A DNA stretch of 64,000 nt, taken from NCBI RefSeq assembly GCF_026745355.1, contig NC_079204.1, forward strand, positions 50,104,285 through 50,168,284, in the 5' to 3' direction. Source of the DNA: Beta vulgaris subsp. vulgaris (Eukaryota; Streptophyta; Magnoliopsida; Caryophyllales; Amaranthaceae). Each line of letters begins with the position of its first letter. Position 1 is the stretch's first letter. The translations under genes and the position numbers were made by a program. This document shows, one piece after another, positions 48,001 to 58,849 of this stretch. The notes under the pieces are model-generated. The model saw nothing but the letters and a program-made list of their open reading frames with translations, was not told the origin of the DNA and made no database searches.

Positions 48001-49933
48001 ATGTTTTATCGCCTATAACAATAGAAATAGTAGGGCAGCCAGGATCTTTATACTTCACTGGAATCTGATTTGAAATAATAGAACTCACATTAGAAGCTAA
48101 GAATGCTTTCTTAGGTACGTTAGTGGCTCTCTTTGTGGTGCATAATTCTTTTAGGAATTTGGCGTAAGGTGGCATTTGATTAATGGCATCAAGAAGAGGA
48201 ATATTAATTTTAACTTGTGAAAACGTTTCCCTTATCTTTTCAAATTGACCTTCATCTTTCTTTTTGGTGAGCCTATGAGGAAAAGGTGCTTTAGGCTTGT
48301 AAATCTGGTAACTAACAGTAGGTACAGACTTGTTTTTATCAGTTTCATTAGCCTCTTTTTCACTATATTTTTCTGAATTGTCAGTGGCAGGTTCACTGTT
48401 ACTCTTTTTCTCACTAGTTATGGAAGGCAAACTAGGTATAGAAGTAGAAGAAGAAGGATTAAGAGCATCATCAGATATGTCACCTATGTTATTATCAACT
48501 TGTTTACCTGATCGTAAAGAAATCACAGCATTAACTCTTTTCAAATTATCATTTTGAACTTGTGAATTAGAATTCATATTCCTAGGATTAATTTCAGGTT
48601 GACTACGGAATGTTCCTTTCTCTCTGTTCTGAGAAACTAACTGAGCAACAGTGTCCGTTAATGTTTTAAGAGTTCTTTCTAAACTACTTATCTTCTTATC
48701 AGTTTCAGAATATCCAGGAGGAGGTTGTGTTTGGGAAATTGGTGGCCTTGGATTACCTTGAAAATTCTGATTTGGAAACATAGAAGATTGAGGCATTGAA
48801 CTGTTTGTATAATTTCCCACTTGACTACTAGAGCCTCCTAAGTGATGACCTTGACTCCAAGAGAAGTTAGGGTGATTACGCCAACCTGGATTATAGGTAT
48901 TAGAGTATGGGTCATTCCTAGGTCGTTGGAAGGCCATATTAGCTTGTTCTATATTATTATTACTTTGTGGTGCAATATATGGGCAAACATTGGAAATATG
49001 ATCTAAACCATGGCAATGAGTACAGGAAAAAGATGCAATTTGGTGAGCTTGGGATTGTGGGACAGATAACCCTTTTAACTGATTTTCTAACAAAGTTAGC
49101 CTAGACTCAAGATACGTGTTATCAGAGACATTATACAAGCCACCTTTAGCACTAGAAATCTTGGCAGGAAGGTTACTACTATCAGCTCTAGTGGTCTCCC
49201 ATTGCAAAGTCTTATCAGCTAAATCTTCTAAAAATTCCCATGCTTCATCAATAGTTTTACCCAAGAAGTTCCCCTGACACATAGATTCAAGCATGGTTCT
49301 AGAGTTAGGATCTAACCCTTCATACACAATTTGACACAAACGGGATTTTTCAAATCCATGGTGAGGACATTGAGCAAGTAGATCCTTAAATCTGTCTAAA
49401 TATTTCCAGAAACTTTCACGTTCTAGTTGAATGAATTGGTTAATTTCATTCCTAAGTCTTACAGTCTTACCATTAGGGAAATATTTTTTTAAGAAGACAA
49501 ATACAAAAGCATCCCATGAGTCAATTGAATTAGGTGGAAGACCATACATCCATTTTTTAGCATCAGTTTTAAGAGCAAAAGGAATAGCCCTTAATCTTAG
49601 ACCATCATTAGTTACTCCAGGATACTGCATTATAGCACAAATTTCATCAAATTCTCTAAGAAACAAATAGGGATCTTCAACACCAGAAAACTTAGGGAGT
49701 AGGACAATATTGTGATGTTTAAGCTCAAAATTAACATTACCACGTATAGCAGGAAGTACAAAACAGGATGGTTGAGAGGACCTAGCGGGATAAAAGATGT
49801 CATTTAAGGTACGAGGGGGTGTCTCATCTCCCATGTTATCGTTTCTTAAGTCACTAAAAAAATTATCTAAGTCTTGATCCAGTTTGGTACTAAATAAGCG
49901 AAAGGTTTTAGGATCGGTACTCCAAACTTTCAT
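47996..49933 (-). CDS. Gypsy gag polyprotein, long intact frame
   Basis: 645 codons, start at 49933 (MKVWSTDPKTFRLFS), close to the primer site as expected. The retrotransposon gag domain spans about residues 75-235: LLPKFSGVEDPYLFLREFDE, WDAFVFVFLKKYFPNGKT and YEGLDPNSRTMLESM. A zinc knuckle, CTHCHGLDHISNVC, lies at about residues 305-318. A glutamine/proline/asparagine-rich region follows, then the basic PHRLTKKKDE. The C-terminus includes FKKL-like residues (AKFLKELCTTKRATN) preceding the protease, as in Athila gag. The frame is uninterrupted up to the protease junction, so this could still make particle protein. The stop at 47996 results from the frameshift into pol. Confidence 0.88.
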   Translation of the reverse strand: MKVWSTDPKTFRLFSTKLDQDLDNFFSDLRNDNMGDETPPRTLNDIFYPARSSQPSCFVLPAIRGNVNFELKHHNIVLLPKFSGVEDPYLFLREFDEICAIMQYPGVTNDGLRLRAIPFALKTDAKKWMYGLPPNSIDSWDAFVFVFLKKYFPNGKTVRLRNEINQFIQLERESFWKYLDRFKDLLAQCPHHGFEKSRLCQIVYEGLDPNSRTMLESMCQGNFLGKTIDEAWEFLEDLADKTLQWETTRADSSNLPAKISSAKGGLYNVSDNTYLESRLTLLENQLKGLSVPQSQAHQIASFSCTHCHGLDHISNVCPYIAPQSNNNIEQANMAFQRPRNDPYSNTYNPGWRNHPNFSWSQGHHLGGSSSQVGNYTNSSMPQSSMFPNQNFQGNPRPPISQTQPPPGYSETDKKISSLERTLKTLTDTVAQLVSQNREKGTFRSQPEINPRNMNSNSQVQNDNLKRVNAVISLRSGKQVDNNIGDISDDALNPSSSTSIPSLPSITSEKKSNSEPATDNSEKYSEKEANETDKNKSVPTVSYQIYKPKAPFPHRLTKKKDEGQFEKIRETFSQVKINIPLLDAINQMPPYAKFLKELCTTKRATNVPKKAFLASNVSSIISNQIPVKYKDPGCPTISIVIGDKTF

Positions 49934-50141
49934 AAACTAAATAAAGCAAAGTGGCACGAATTAAACCAAATATATTTTTTTTTTTTAAGAAAAAGAAAAT
50001 AACACAGAATATGAAATGAAACAGATTAGAATAAAATTTAATTGAGATAATATGCAAAGTACTAAATAAGTAATAGAGCTAGAATTCACGCAAACAAACG
50101 ATGACTTAAATCAAGTAGGTAATATAACTCAATACACAACA

Positions 50142-50159
50142 TCCCCGGCAACGGCGCCA
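50142..50159 (-). promoter_or_regulatory. Primer binding site (tRNA-Asp)
   Basis: The minus strand reads TGGCGCCGTTGCCGGGGA, complementary to the 3' end of plant aspartate tRNA, six bases from the 5' LTR end. Confidence 0.9.
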
Positions 50160-50165
50160 AAAACT

Positions 50166-51359
50166 TGTATGAATAGAAACTAATACCGCAAGTGCACGGT
50201 GTACAATATAGTATCACTAGCAAATACGGGTCGAACCCACAAGGATATTGTTATTAAATCGTATTACCCACTTAATTATATGAATTTAGCCACTTAGAGT
50301 TACTTAAAATTGCTAGAAGCAGAATAGTAGATGAAGCTAAAGCACGTAATTAAAGCAAACTAACTAGCAATAAGACTAAAATATCAATATATGAAATATT
50401 ATGAAGAAATAATGCTAATGCTACTAATCCTACTGTAATTCAAAAAAACGTATGAGTACTAACATGGCAAAGGCAATCTAACATCATCATAAAAGCAACA
50501 AAACTAATTAAAATATGACAGAAGCTAAGACAAAACTTATCAAATACTAAACTAAGATATTAGAAAGAAAATATATTTGACTGGGATGGGTGATGATAGA
50601 ATTGGAATAAGACAAATTAAGAGTGAATTGAACATCAGTGCCTAATGCGATAATCAACCCAGCGAATGATAAAGTTTGTTCAACAACAAACAATTGCAAT
50701 ATCTAAACAGACAATAAAAGTTGGCGCTAAACATAGAACTAAAGAAATTAAACAGATTGACAATTAAAAACAATAAGAAAATTGCGGTGAATTGATGAAC
50801 GGAACAAAATTACCAGGATCTTGCAATTGAATTGGTAACAAAGAACAAAAGGCAAATTAGACCGAGTGTAGTATATAATCGCCACTGTCACCGGCGGATT
50901 ACTTAACAACACAGGCTGAATTAAACTAACCCTAAACTATTGTTTGTGTTGTGCCAAATCTGTCACCTTCCGCCCCCCCTTAGTATTATGGAATTAGGGA
51001 GATTTATATCCCCACTAATGATATCCTCCCAAGGAAAGAAAATAATCTCCTAATATAAGCTTGATTGGTATCTTGAGATTTTTGCTTGGAGATGGAGTAA
51101 ACTCTTAGACTTGGGCTCTTATTTTCTTGTATCCTTTTGACTTGGGTTGTTTATTACTTGGTCTTGTACTTACTTTTCCTGAACCGAACACCTATCACAA
51201 AATAAAATACTAATTAAGCTCAATAGGTGATAAAAAATAATAATAAAAAGAATAAGTACGTAATAATAGAAGTCATACTAAAAACCCAATTATAAATATA
51301 AAATATATTCAAATAACTCAAATATAGGGGTAAAAATATGCAATATAATGAGCTAATCA
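50166..51359 (-). repeat. Gypsy 5' LTR
   Basis: 1194 bp with TG...CA ends on the minus strand. It nearly matches the split 3' LTR; differences are small indels and a few substitutions. Confidence 0.93.
51002..51008 (-). promoter_or_regulatory. Possible TATA box in the Gypsy 5' LTR
   Basis: The minus strand reads TATAAAT within GGGGATATAAATCTCC, about 360 bp into the LTR. It is conserved in the 3' LTR near 32143. Confidence 0.45.
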
Positions 51360-51364
51360 TTAAT

Positions 51365-52551
51365 CCTTCTCAAAACGGGAAAATGTGATCCCAGTTCTTT
51401 CACAATATCATTCCCAATCAAAATTAAAGCTCATAAAAGTTAAGAAATGGTAAATTAAGAATTTAACATTTCAAGTCAAAATTTTAAGCCTCTTGTTGTA
51501 TCTTTCAGTTCGTATCCAATTGAAACAAAGGGCAAATGGGCTTGGAAGAAGCAAGATGGTTTCTCTATTTTTTATTTCTATCAAAACTGTTTGGTCTCAC
51601 AAATAAGATTTAGGAGGTTTCAATTAGTATTTAGTAGTTAAAGAAATTGATTCTTCTTGACACTCTGTTGACATTATAAGTTGGTTGGAAGTTAGGAGGA
51701 AATCTAATTAAAACTCTTTATGTGTTTGCTATGTACATAGAATAAAGAATATAGGGGTTTAGGTGATATTTGTTCAGATTATATAGGAATTTGGTAACAG
51801 TATGAAAGTTGATCATTTTCATTTTTTTAAAAATGTTAGTACTTTCTTATATGTAAAGAAAAAGTTGTACTCTGATTTTCATGTATTTCTGAATTTTAAT
51901 GTTGGATCTTTCTATGTTGTATCCATTATGTTTAAGCCTTTATTATGTTGTAATCCAAATGTTTATAGTTTCCAAGTTGTACCTTGAACCTTCTATCTAT
52001 TCTATATTATACCACTCCATTAAGTTAACATAAAATTTAAAGTTTCTTATTTTCAGTTATTTAAACTTACGTTTCAAGGACATAAAATTTTCCAGCTTCA
52101 AAAGGTTTGGTTACAATGAAATAAGGATTTCTTTGCTAATTAAGTCTAACGAACTGAAAATAAGAAACTAGATAAAGAAGGGTACAACATAGAACAAGTA
52201 ATAAGATCAAGGATAGAACTTGGATGGAAAAATTATTGGGGGTAGAACATTGAAATGCTAAGCTAATATACTGGGATAGCTTATAAAAGAAACCCTTTTG
52301 TAGTTTGTTGTTTATATTTTTCGAAAGGCCTAATTTTTTTTATCAGCACATGGCCCCTAAATGATGTAAGACAACCCTAATATTCTTCCTGATCAGATTA
52401 TGAATCGTAGTATCCCTGTAATGATGCAAATTCTGGTTTGTTTTATATAAATGATCATATAGTGAACAAATGGTTTTGTTGTTGTTGTTGTTGTTATTCG
52501 GTCATTGTGGAGTCATCATGAACAAAATGAACAATTGGGGTTTGTACTCAG
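51365..52551. other. CACTA interior, putative intron part
   Basis: No coding domain. If the two exons of the unrecognised gene belong together, this is the 3' part of the intron into which the Gypsy element inserted. A pyrimidine-poor AT-rich stretch and TTGTTG repeats (52472-52494) precede the acceptor. Confidence 0.35.
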
Positions 52552-52835
52552 GATTGCTTGCTCCTAGAAGAACGTGTAACAGGAGGAGGAACAAGGGGGT
52601 TGGGGTCATGATCTATGACCAGAAAGAGGAAAATAAGGACAATGAAAGTGGAGAGAGTGATGATGAGGTCACCATCATGGAAGGAGATGGATATTATGTT
52701 GTAGCTGATGACTGTGATGATGATAGGACCAATTCTTATGAAAGCGACGAAGATGAGGTGATAGAAATAGACAGTGATAGTGGTAGTGACGATGAGGTTC
52801 CCCCAAGGAGCTTATTTCCTATCCGGTTTGCATAA
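52552..52835 (+). CDS. Unrecognised acidic protein, putative last exon (possible captured gene)
   Basis: After an acceptor (TTTGTACTCAG|GATTG) the frame continues to a stop at 52833-52835. It gives GLLAPRRTCNRRRNKGVGV, MIYDQKEENKDNESGES and acidic stretches (ESDEDEVIEIDSDSGSDDE) ending PPRSLFPIRFA. The split codon G|GA agrees with the donor after 30800. An open frame also runs from 52470 without splicing. Basic then acidic composition suggests a nuclear or chromatin-type protein, but I do not recognise a family. It lies opposite to the transposase, inside the CACTA element. Confidence 0.4.
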
Positions 52836-53555
52836 TCCAGGGCATTACTAATCCCGGCTCAGTATGTGTTCTTAGTTCTCACCCTCCTTTATTTCTCTGA
52901 ATTTTATACTAGAATTTCTTCATAATATACTAATATTGTATTGATATTTAATTGAGTGGTTAATGGAGGATTCTTGTTTACTAGAGCAAAGGTTAATGGA
53001 GGATTCTTGCTTGCTTTCTTTTTTGTAGGTGTTTTGCTCTAACAAGAATATTGGCAGTTAACATATATGGTATATTATCATTTAACCTGATTACAATGGT
53101 TATCTATTTTATGCATCTATTTTGTTACTAAAATATTTGTAAGTTTTTCCTATTTGCAGATTTTTTTGGAAGATGTACAACAGTTTGGAAGATGTACAAT
53201 AATTGCATATTTTGGAGATCTTTTAGGCATAGACTTTTGGGAACAGATTGGCAGACATGGTGCGTTGACTACCTAGCTTAAGTTATGAATTAGTAAAGCT
53301 TAGATTTTGCCTCCTTGCCGGGACTGATTATGTTAAAACCTTTTAGGTTATTATGTTTCCTAGATTGGATTTACTGTTGGCCATCTGTGGATATTATTTT
53401 GGATTGTGTACAGTTGTCATGTTCATATATATACATATTTCTTTCTTTAATAAATCTATAATTTTTTTTCTTCCATTTATGTTAATTTTCAGAATTATTT
53501 TGCAAAATTAGTAAATAAATAAATAATATGAAAAATTACGTAGCATTATTAAACA
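52836..53555. other. CACTA interior, no gene recognised
   Basis: AT-rich and possibly 3' untranslated sequence of the preceding gene. There is a short repeat of TTAATGGAGGATTCTTG at about 52960 and 52991 and of TTTGGAAGATGTACAA near 53164 and 53183. Confidence 0.4.
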
Positions 53556-53559
53556 TCAT

Positions 53560-54236
53560 TATAACAATTTGGTGCATCTAAAAAGCTACTTTATAAAATT
53601 TCACAGTTGCATCTAAATATAATTAGGAGCAACATGTATAAATGTCCCTAAATGTGTTTTGAACCTACGAAATGTAATTGCCTCTAAATATATTTAGATG
53701 CAAAAGAAGTGGTTGCCTTAATTTAGAATCTGCGGCAAAATTTATAGTTGCATCTAAACATTAGTGGTTTTAAAAACAATATTTGTGTGCCCCAAAAACT
53801 AAGCAATAAATGCAATTTAAAATTAGAGACAAACTTATGGTTGCATCTAAATATAAATGGTCTTACCACCAATGTAACATGTGTGCCCTAAACATATGGC
53901 ATTAGGGGCAACCTATAATTAGTGACTGAATGACGGTTGCCTCTAAATGTAAGTGGCTTTAGCAACACTTCAAGTTTGTGCCTCAAAAAGATGGCATAAG
54001 GGGCAACCAACAATTAGCGACAAGCATATGGTTGCCTCTAAACATAAGTGTCTTTAGCAACACCATAACTTGTCTGTCTCTAAAAGAGGGCATTAGGGGA
54101 AACCTATAATTAGCGACGAACTAATTAGAGGCAGCGAGAAAATTGCTTCTAAACACCGTTAGAGGCTACAAAAATATATATTTAGATGCAATTTCGGATT
54201 GTCTCTATATATGTAGTTTTAATTTTTTTTGTAGTG
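53560..54236. repeat. Right subterminal repeats of the large CACTA
   Basis: About twelve units with GGTTGCATCTAAA or GGTTGCCTCTAAA and ATTAGGGGCAACC, inverted relative to the left array, running to the GTAGTG terminus. Confidence 0.85.
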
Positions 54237-54239
54237 ACA

Positions 54240-54589
54240 GTTTTCCCTTCATTTTGAAGGAAAATGGTTTTCCATCATTGTGAGAGTAATTTTACCCCAA
54301 AGCAAAATGGTTTTACACTCTTTTGCCAACCAAACAATGTAAAACTGAAAATAGAGAAAAACAGTTTTCCAGGAAAACGTTTTACGCCCTGCCAAATGAA
54401 GCCTAATTGTCTAATTCTAGTAAAAAGAAAAATAAAGAAGATGAAGCATAATTATAGAAGGATGTTTGTTTTTTTGATTAAGTTGTTTGATTGAATTGAC
54501 TACATGAGAATATGGCAAAATTTGATTAGCTGGCATAATTGGTTAAAATACCCCACATTTTCATTTTTAAGTACTTTGTTTAGATGTAA
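54240..54589. other. Spacer between the CACTA and MULE-like elements
   Basis: The start contains GGAAAATGGTTTTCCA and related TTTTCC/GGAAAA words that look like another decayed terminal-repeat element. The short frames here show no domain. Confidence 0.35.
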
Positions 54590-54743
54590 TATTTTTTTGG
54601 AAAATTTGCTTGGAATAATCCCACCTTTGACCGATCTTCCAAAAATTATCCTACCTTTGGATTATTCTGGAATAATCCTACCTTGGCTTACTAAATTGAG
54701 TTTTTGGTCCCAAGAACATAGTGACCAGTAATAACAAGTTACC

Positions 54744-55140
54744 TGCCCCCTTTTCCTGTTGCCCCACCCCCACCCCTACTCCTACCCTCTGTTGCAGCTA
54801 GTCTCCCCCTCATCGCAGCCCCCCTCCCCCTATCGCAACCCCCCTCCCCTCCCCATGTCACAGCCCCCACCCTTTCCCCCTCCCCCCATCGCAGCCTCCA
54901 CACCCTCCCATTCGCACCATCTCACCAACATCAAGTCACCATTTGCACCATCATCTCCACCATTCGCACCACCATCTCCACCATTCGCACCACCTTGAAA
55001 TCCGCAAAGAGGAGAGAGAGAAAGAGGAGAGAGACAGGAGAAAGAAAGAAGTAGCGACGGGTAAAAAGAGGGGGTGAGGGTCTGGTGGCTGGGGAGGGGC
55101 CTGGTGGATCGTGCGGGGTCTAGGAGGGAAAACTTACCGG
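54744..55140. repeat. C-rich then purine-rich interior of the MULE-like element
   Basis: CCCCCTCCCC-type low-complexity sequence with repeats of CACCATTCGCACCACCATC (54940-54995), then GAGGAGAGAGA and GGGGAGGGGCC. The proline/serine-rich frame at 54759-54998 is compositional. Confidence 0.6.
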
Positions 55141-55196
55141 TTTGCCAAGTTACAGGTTATTGGGACCAAAAAAATGATTTAGGGCCTGTTCTCTTC

Positions 55197-55330
55197 GGCA
55201 TAAAACAACTGAACTGAACTGAACTTATTGCAACTGAACTGAACTTATTGCAACTGAACTGAACTGAATTGAACTTATTGCAACTGAACTAAACTAAACT
55301 GAACTTATTGCAACTGAACTGAACTGGACT
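55197..55330. repeat. Harbinger left subterminal repeats
   Basis: Tandem AACTGAACTGAACTTATTGC units, mirrored near the right end at 61087-61166. They are probably transposase or ORF1 binding sites. Confidence 0.75.
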
Positions 55331-55940
55331 GATTATATATAATAAGATTATGTAATTCAATATTTGTCAATATTTGTTAGAGAAAATGGGGAAATACATT
55401 CTCTGTTTTTATATATAATCAGTTCAGTTCATTGAAACGATTATATGTAAAATTTATTGTGACATTATAGGATTAGTAAAATATTGATTGTTATCAAATG
55501 TAAGTGGATCGAGATGACTATTGAGGTTGGTTGCATAGGATACATGCACATAAATAGATCATTATTGAAAAGTAGGTTCCTTTGCTTAAGTAGGTGGATG
55601 AGTCCTAGAAAGTATTACTTCATCCGTTTCTAAATAATTGCAACGTTTGCATAGTGTTTACTAATCCTATAATATTACACTTGGTGTTCGTAAACTTGGA
55701 GATCAAACATAAATATAGTATAAAAAAATGGACATCCTTTATTTCTCATCAAAAGAGCCATAAGAATTACATGAAGTCGAAAATTACATATGGATAAAAA
55801 CAGAACGTCATATGAAACCGAAACACCTAATATTACCACATCTTTTCCTTTGGTTGCACATAATAGTAATAATAATATAATATTATATTATTTAATTAAT
55901 AATAAATTCATAATAATGATAAGTTATTAAATAAAAAAAT

Positions 55941-56426
55941 GATAAATCGCATCTTACAACCTAGACTTTTCACTTTTTTAGAAACTCACCTTAATGAGTT
56001 TTTTTTATAAATTTCCACCTACCATTTTCAATTTTATTAAAAACTCCCACCACTTAACAATTTTTGTTAAATTCCATTAATAAAACCGTTAAGTGGGTCC
56101 CTCATATACATTTTTTTAACAAAATCGAACTTGAAATAGTTGCAAGTCTCTACAAATAGTTATAATTCATTCCAAACTTGCTCCAAAATTGTTGAGATTT
56201 TGCCCTTAAATTGATGAAATTGACTTCGATTTCAACGTAAATTAATAAGAAAATGCATATGTGAGGTCTACTTAACGGTTTTGTTAACAAAATTTAACAA
56301 AAGTCGTTAAGTAGTGGGAGTTTTTAATAAAATTGGAAATGGTAGGTGGAAATTTATAAAAAAAATTCATTAAGGTGGGAGTTTCTAAAAACGTGAAAAG
56401 TTTAGGTGGTTTTGAACAAAAAATCC
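55941..56426. mobile_element. Long-TIR element nested in the Harbinger
   Basis: 486 bp with imperfect inverted repeats of about 170 bp: ACTTTTCAC...TTTAGAAACTC at the left and the complement at the right. Paired blocks include TATAAATTTCCACCTACCAT and AAAACTCCCAC. Flanks ATAAAAAAAT and ATAAAAAATT suggest a 9-bp duplication. It has no coding capacity and is MULE-like or fold-back in form. Confidence 0.65.
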
Positions 56427-58017
56427 ATAAAAAATTATTAAAATAATAATAAATTATTTTAATAAAATAGTAAATAATAATAAATTAGGTGATAATCACT
56501 TGTTAAGAATTGTTTCCTAAAGTTATGAACTAGCTAGTGTAGGGTTTTTTTGCCGGGAAATTTGTAAAATCAACTCTATATATATTGATCATCACCCGCA
56601 AGTATAGAACTTGCCTCCCTGCATGCATCAACAGGTTCGCGAACTATTTCACCATCATCAATCACTAAATTGCTTCGTATTATTTCACCATCATCAACGT
56701 AACTCTTTTTTTTTTTTTTTTGCAGCACCATCATCGACTCGATATCTGCTTCTTTTCACAATGAACTCATCCAAGTAAGTTGTAAAATTGCTGTTTTTTT
56801 ATTTCAACTTCTGTTGTTTAAAACTCTGTTTTTTGAAACTCATCCAACGAACTCACAAAATTTATGTTTTGTTTAATTGAACAAACTTCTTTTTGGCATG
56901 AATTCTTTTGATGGAAAGAAGCAGACAATTTGAGTAAAAAAATAAAACCCACAAAATAATTCATATATCATACTCAAACAACAAAATTCAGGAGTAAATT
57001 GAGTAGAAAAAACGAAAAAAAATTCAATTTTTCTGTGAAAGAAAAGAAAAGAAATTTTTTTTTACCATATAGTGAGATGAATATGAAGGATTTGAAAATT
57101 TCATGGTTATCGATTTACACAAATTTTTGGTGGTTTAGGGTGGTATTTGATTTACTCGCCGGAGAGAGAGGGTTTTTTTGGTGGAGTGAAGTTGATGAAG
57201 GAGAAAGAGAGGTTCTGACGAAGGAGAGAAAGGGTTTAGGCGGTGGAGTGGGGTTCTGAATTTCTGATGAAGGAGAGAGAGGGGTCTGATGATCTGATGA
57301 ACGAGGAAGTTTGACGGTGATTTACGGCGGAGAACTCGTTCTCTGACGGAGTTTTCTTTCGCCGGAGAGAGAGCCATTATGTTGGATGTTGCATAGTGGA
57401 TTATGGTGTCTGATAAAGAAGGTGGGATTGAAGTTTATAGCAGATTGAAGTTTCAAATTTGTCCCTCTCATTTTCCTTTTTTCCTTTTAGAAGTGAGAAA
57501 TTGGGTGTTTCGGATGCAATGTGTAGAAGTGACTTTTTCTTCTGTTTTCTGGGATTCAAGGGGTTTTTGTAAGAAAACAGGAGAGTAGAGAGGTGTTTGT
57601 TTGGTGGCAACAGAAAATGACAAAGGAGTTGATCATTATATTGGAGTATGGGACCTATGTTTATGTTAGTTCTACGTTACCCAATTGCATGAAGATGATT
57701 GGTTGGAAATAATTTTTATTACAATGGTCAAAGGAACCAATTTTCTAACTACGACGTTTTTTTAGTACTCATATTTACAATATCATATTGGATTATCACC
57801 GCAACTTCCTGATTTTTTTAATGATATTTGAGTTATTAAATAATATAATCGAAATAGATTTAGTTGATGGTTGTATTGATTCTTTGTGTTTTGTCATTTG
57901 AGGCATGTTTTCTTTGTGATAAAACAACGGAACTGAATTATATGCTTAATTGAAATGATTGCAACTGAATTGAGTTGAACTTTTGATTGTTTATCCTCCT
58001 CAAGTATCTAGTTTGCA
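56427..58017. other. Harbinger leader region
   Basis: AT-rich, then purine-rich (GAGAGAGA, GAAGGAGAGAGAG) at about 57160-57380, likely 5' leader or promoter of ORF1. Several short frames here lack domains. Confidence 0.45.
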
Positions 58018-58849
58018 ATGAGTAATTCAAAGGCAAATTTCACTATGGATGTTGTTACCATACTTCTGGGAATCCTGTCCGAATATGTCTCTCCTGCGGG
58101 TGGGAGAACTAGTTGGGACCGTGTTGCAACTACATTAAACACTCGGATAGGAAAGTGCATCACAGCATTGTCCATTAAGAATTGGTTTACCAATATGAAA
58201 GAAAAACACAGGGCTTGGAATGAACTAAAAAAATGGACTGGTATCGGATGGAGCGAAGATGGTTGTCCTGTTGTTGATACGGAAAGTGAAAAATGGAAGG
58301 GTTTTGTAAAGGTACCTGTTAATTTTTTATTTCTTTTTGTTTTAGTATAATATTTACATTTAGCGTTTTCATTATCTTATTTATTTTCTTTGTACTATTA
58401 TTTTAATGCAGCGTTACAAATCTACAGCAACTGTGTTTCTTAAGAATCCATTACAGAATGAGGCTGAATGGGATAAAATTTTGCGTAGTGGTTATGCAAA
58501 GGGTGATAGATCTTATACACCAGCATCTACAGTCAAAGGAAAGGAAGTAATTGCTATTGAAGTTGAAGGTTCTTTTACCTCTAAAGACACTCCACCTGAT
58601 GATATTCAAACCCCCAATACTGAAAGCAAGTCTCCCATTATCTCTAGTGATATTAAAAAGCGTAAAAGCAGTGAGACTCGTAACATGCCCAAGAAAAGTA
58701 CAAGGGCTGATGATATTGATACATGTCTTGATATTTTGAGGAAATCGTCTGTGAGTCAACCTCCTAAACCCATAAATAAATTTGATGAAGTTTATGATAT
58801 CTTGGAGTCCATGGGGATTGCTGAAAAGTATGGGGATGTTTTGTTGTGA
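58018..58849 (+). CDS. Harbinger ORF1, Myb/SANT-like DNA-binding protein
   Basis: ORF1 proteins of PIF/Harbinger elements bind the element ends and help bring the transposase into the nucleus. Exon 1 (58018-58311) gives MSNSKANFTMDVVTILLGIL. It contains a Myb/SANT-like domain with TSWDRVATTLNTRIG, IKNWFTNMKEKHRAW and GIGWSEDGCPVV at about residues 20-90. An intron at 58312-58411 has GTACCTG and ATGCAG borders and keeps phase. Exon 2 (58412-58849) starts RYKSTATVFLKNPLQNEAEW, then carries basic stretches (KKRKSSETRNMPKKS, likely nuclear signal) and ends EKYGDVLL. The spliced frame of 243 codons has no visible lesion, unlike the transposase downstream. Confidence 0.8.

Larger units (their letters stand above)
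31308..51359 (-). mobile_element. Athila-like Gypsy LTR retrotransposon
   Basis: Reads on the minus strand. The 5' LTR is 50166-51359. The 3' LTR is 31308-43069, split by a Copia insertion. Both LTRs have TG...CA ends, and the element is flanked by TTAAT (31303-31307 and 51360-51364). A tRNA-Asp primer site adjoins the 5' LTR and a purine tract adjoins the 3' LTR. The order gag, protease, RT, RNase H, integrase is that of Gypsy. The DLGAS protease motif, FMDD RT motif and primer type point to the Athila group. No envelope-like frame is left. Without the Copia it is about 9.5 kb. The two LTRs differ at few positions, so insertion was recent. Confidence 0.92.
20066..54236 (-). mobile_element. 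Giant CACTA (En/Spm-like) transposon with nested elements
   Basis: The left end is CACTACAAAAAAATT and the right end is AATTTTTTTTGTAGTG. Both sides are flanked by ACA (20063-20065, 54237-54239), the 3-bp duplication of CACTA elements. Both ends carry subterminal arrays of a TTGCCTCTAAA-type motif. The interior includes a TNP2 transposase gene and a possible accessory gene on the minus strand. It is 34,171 bp as it stands. Removing the Gypsy insertion and one copy of its 5-bp duplication leaves about 14.1 kb, which is plausible for an autonomous CACTA carrying extra cargo. Confidence 0.88.

Noticed and set aside
52020..52165. Possible MITE with GAAAATAAGAAAC inverted ends
   Set aside because: The inverted match (TTTCTTATTTTCAG and CTGAAAATAAGAAAC) is short and I could not find a target duplication.
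55610..55700. Possible Stowaway end (ACTTCATCCGTTTCTAAATA)
   Set aside because: Only one end is recognisable; no matching inverted end or TA duplication was found nearby.
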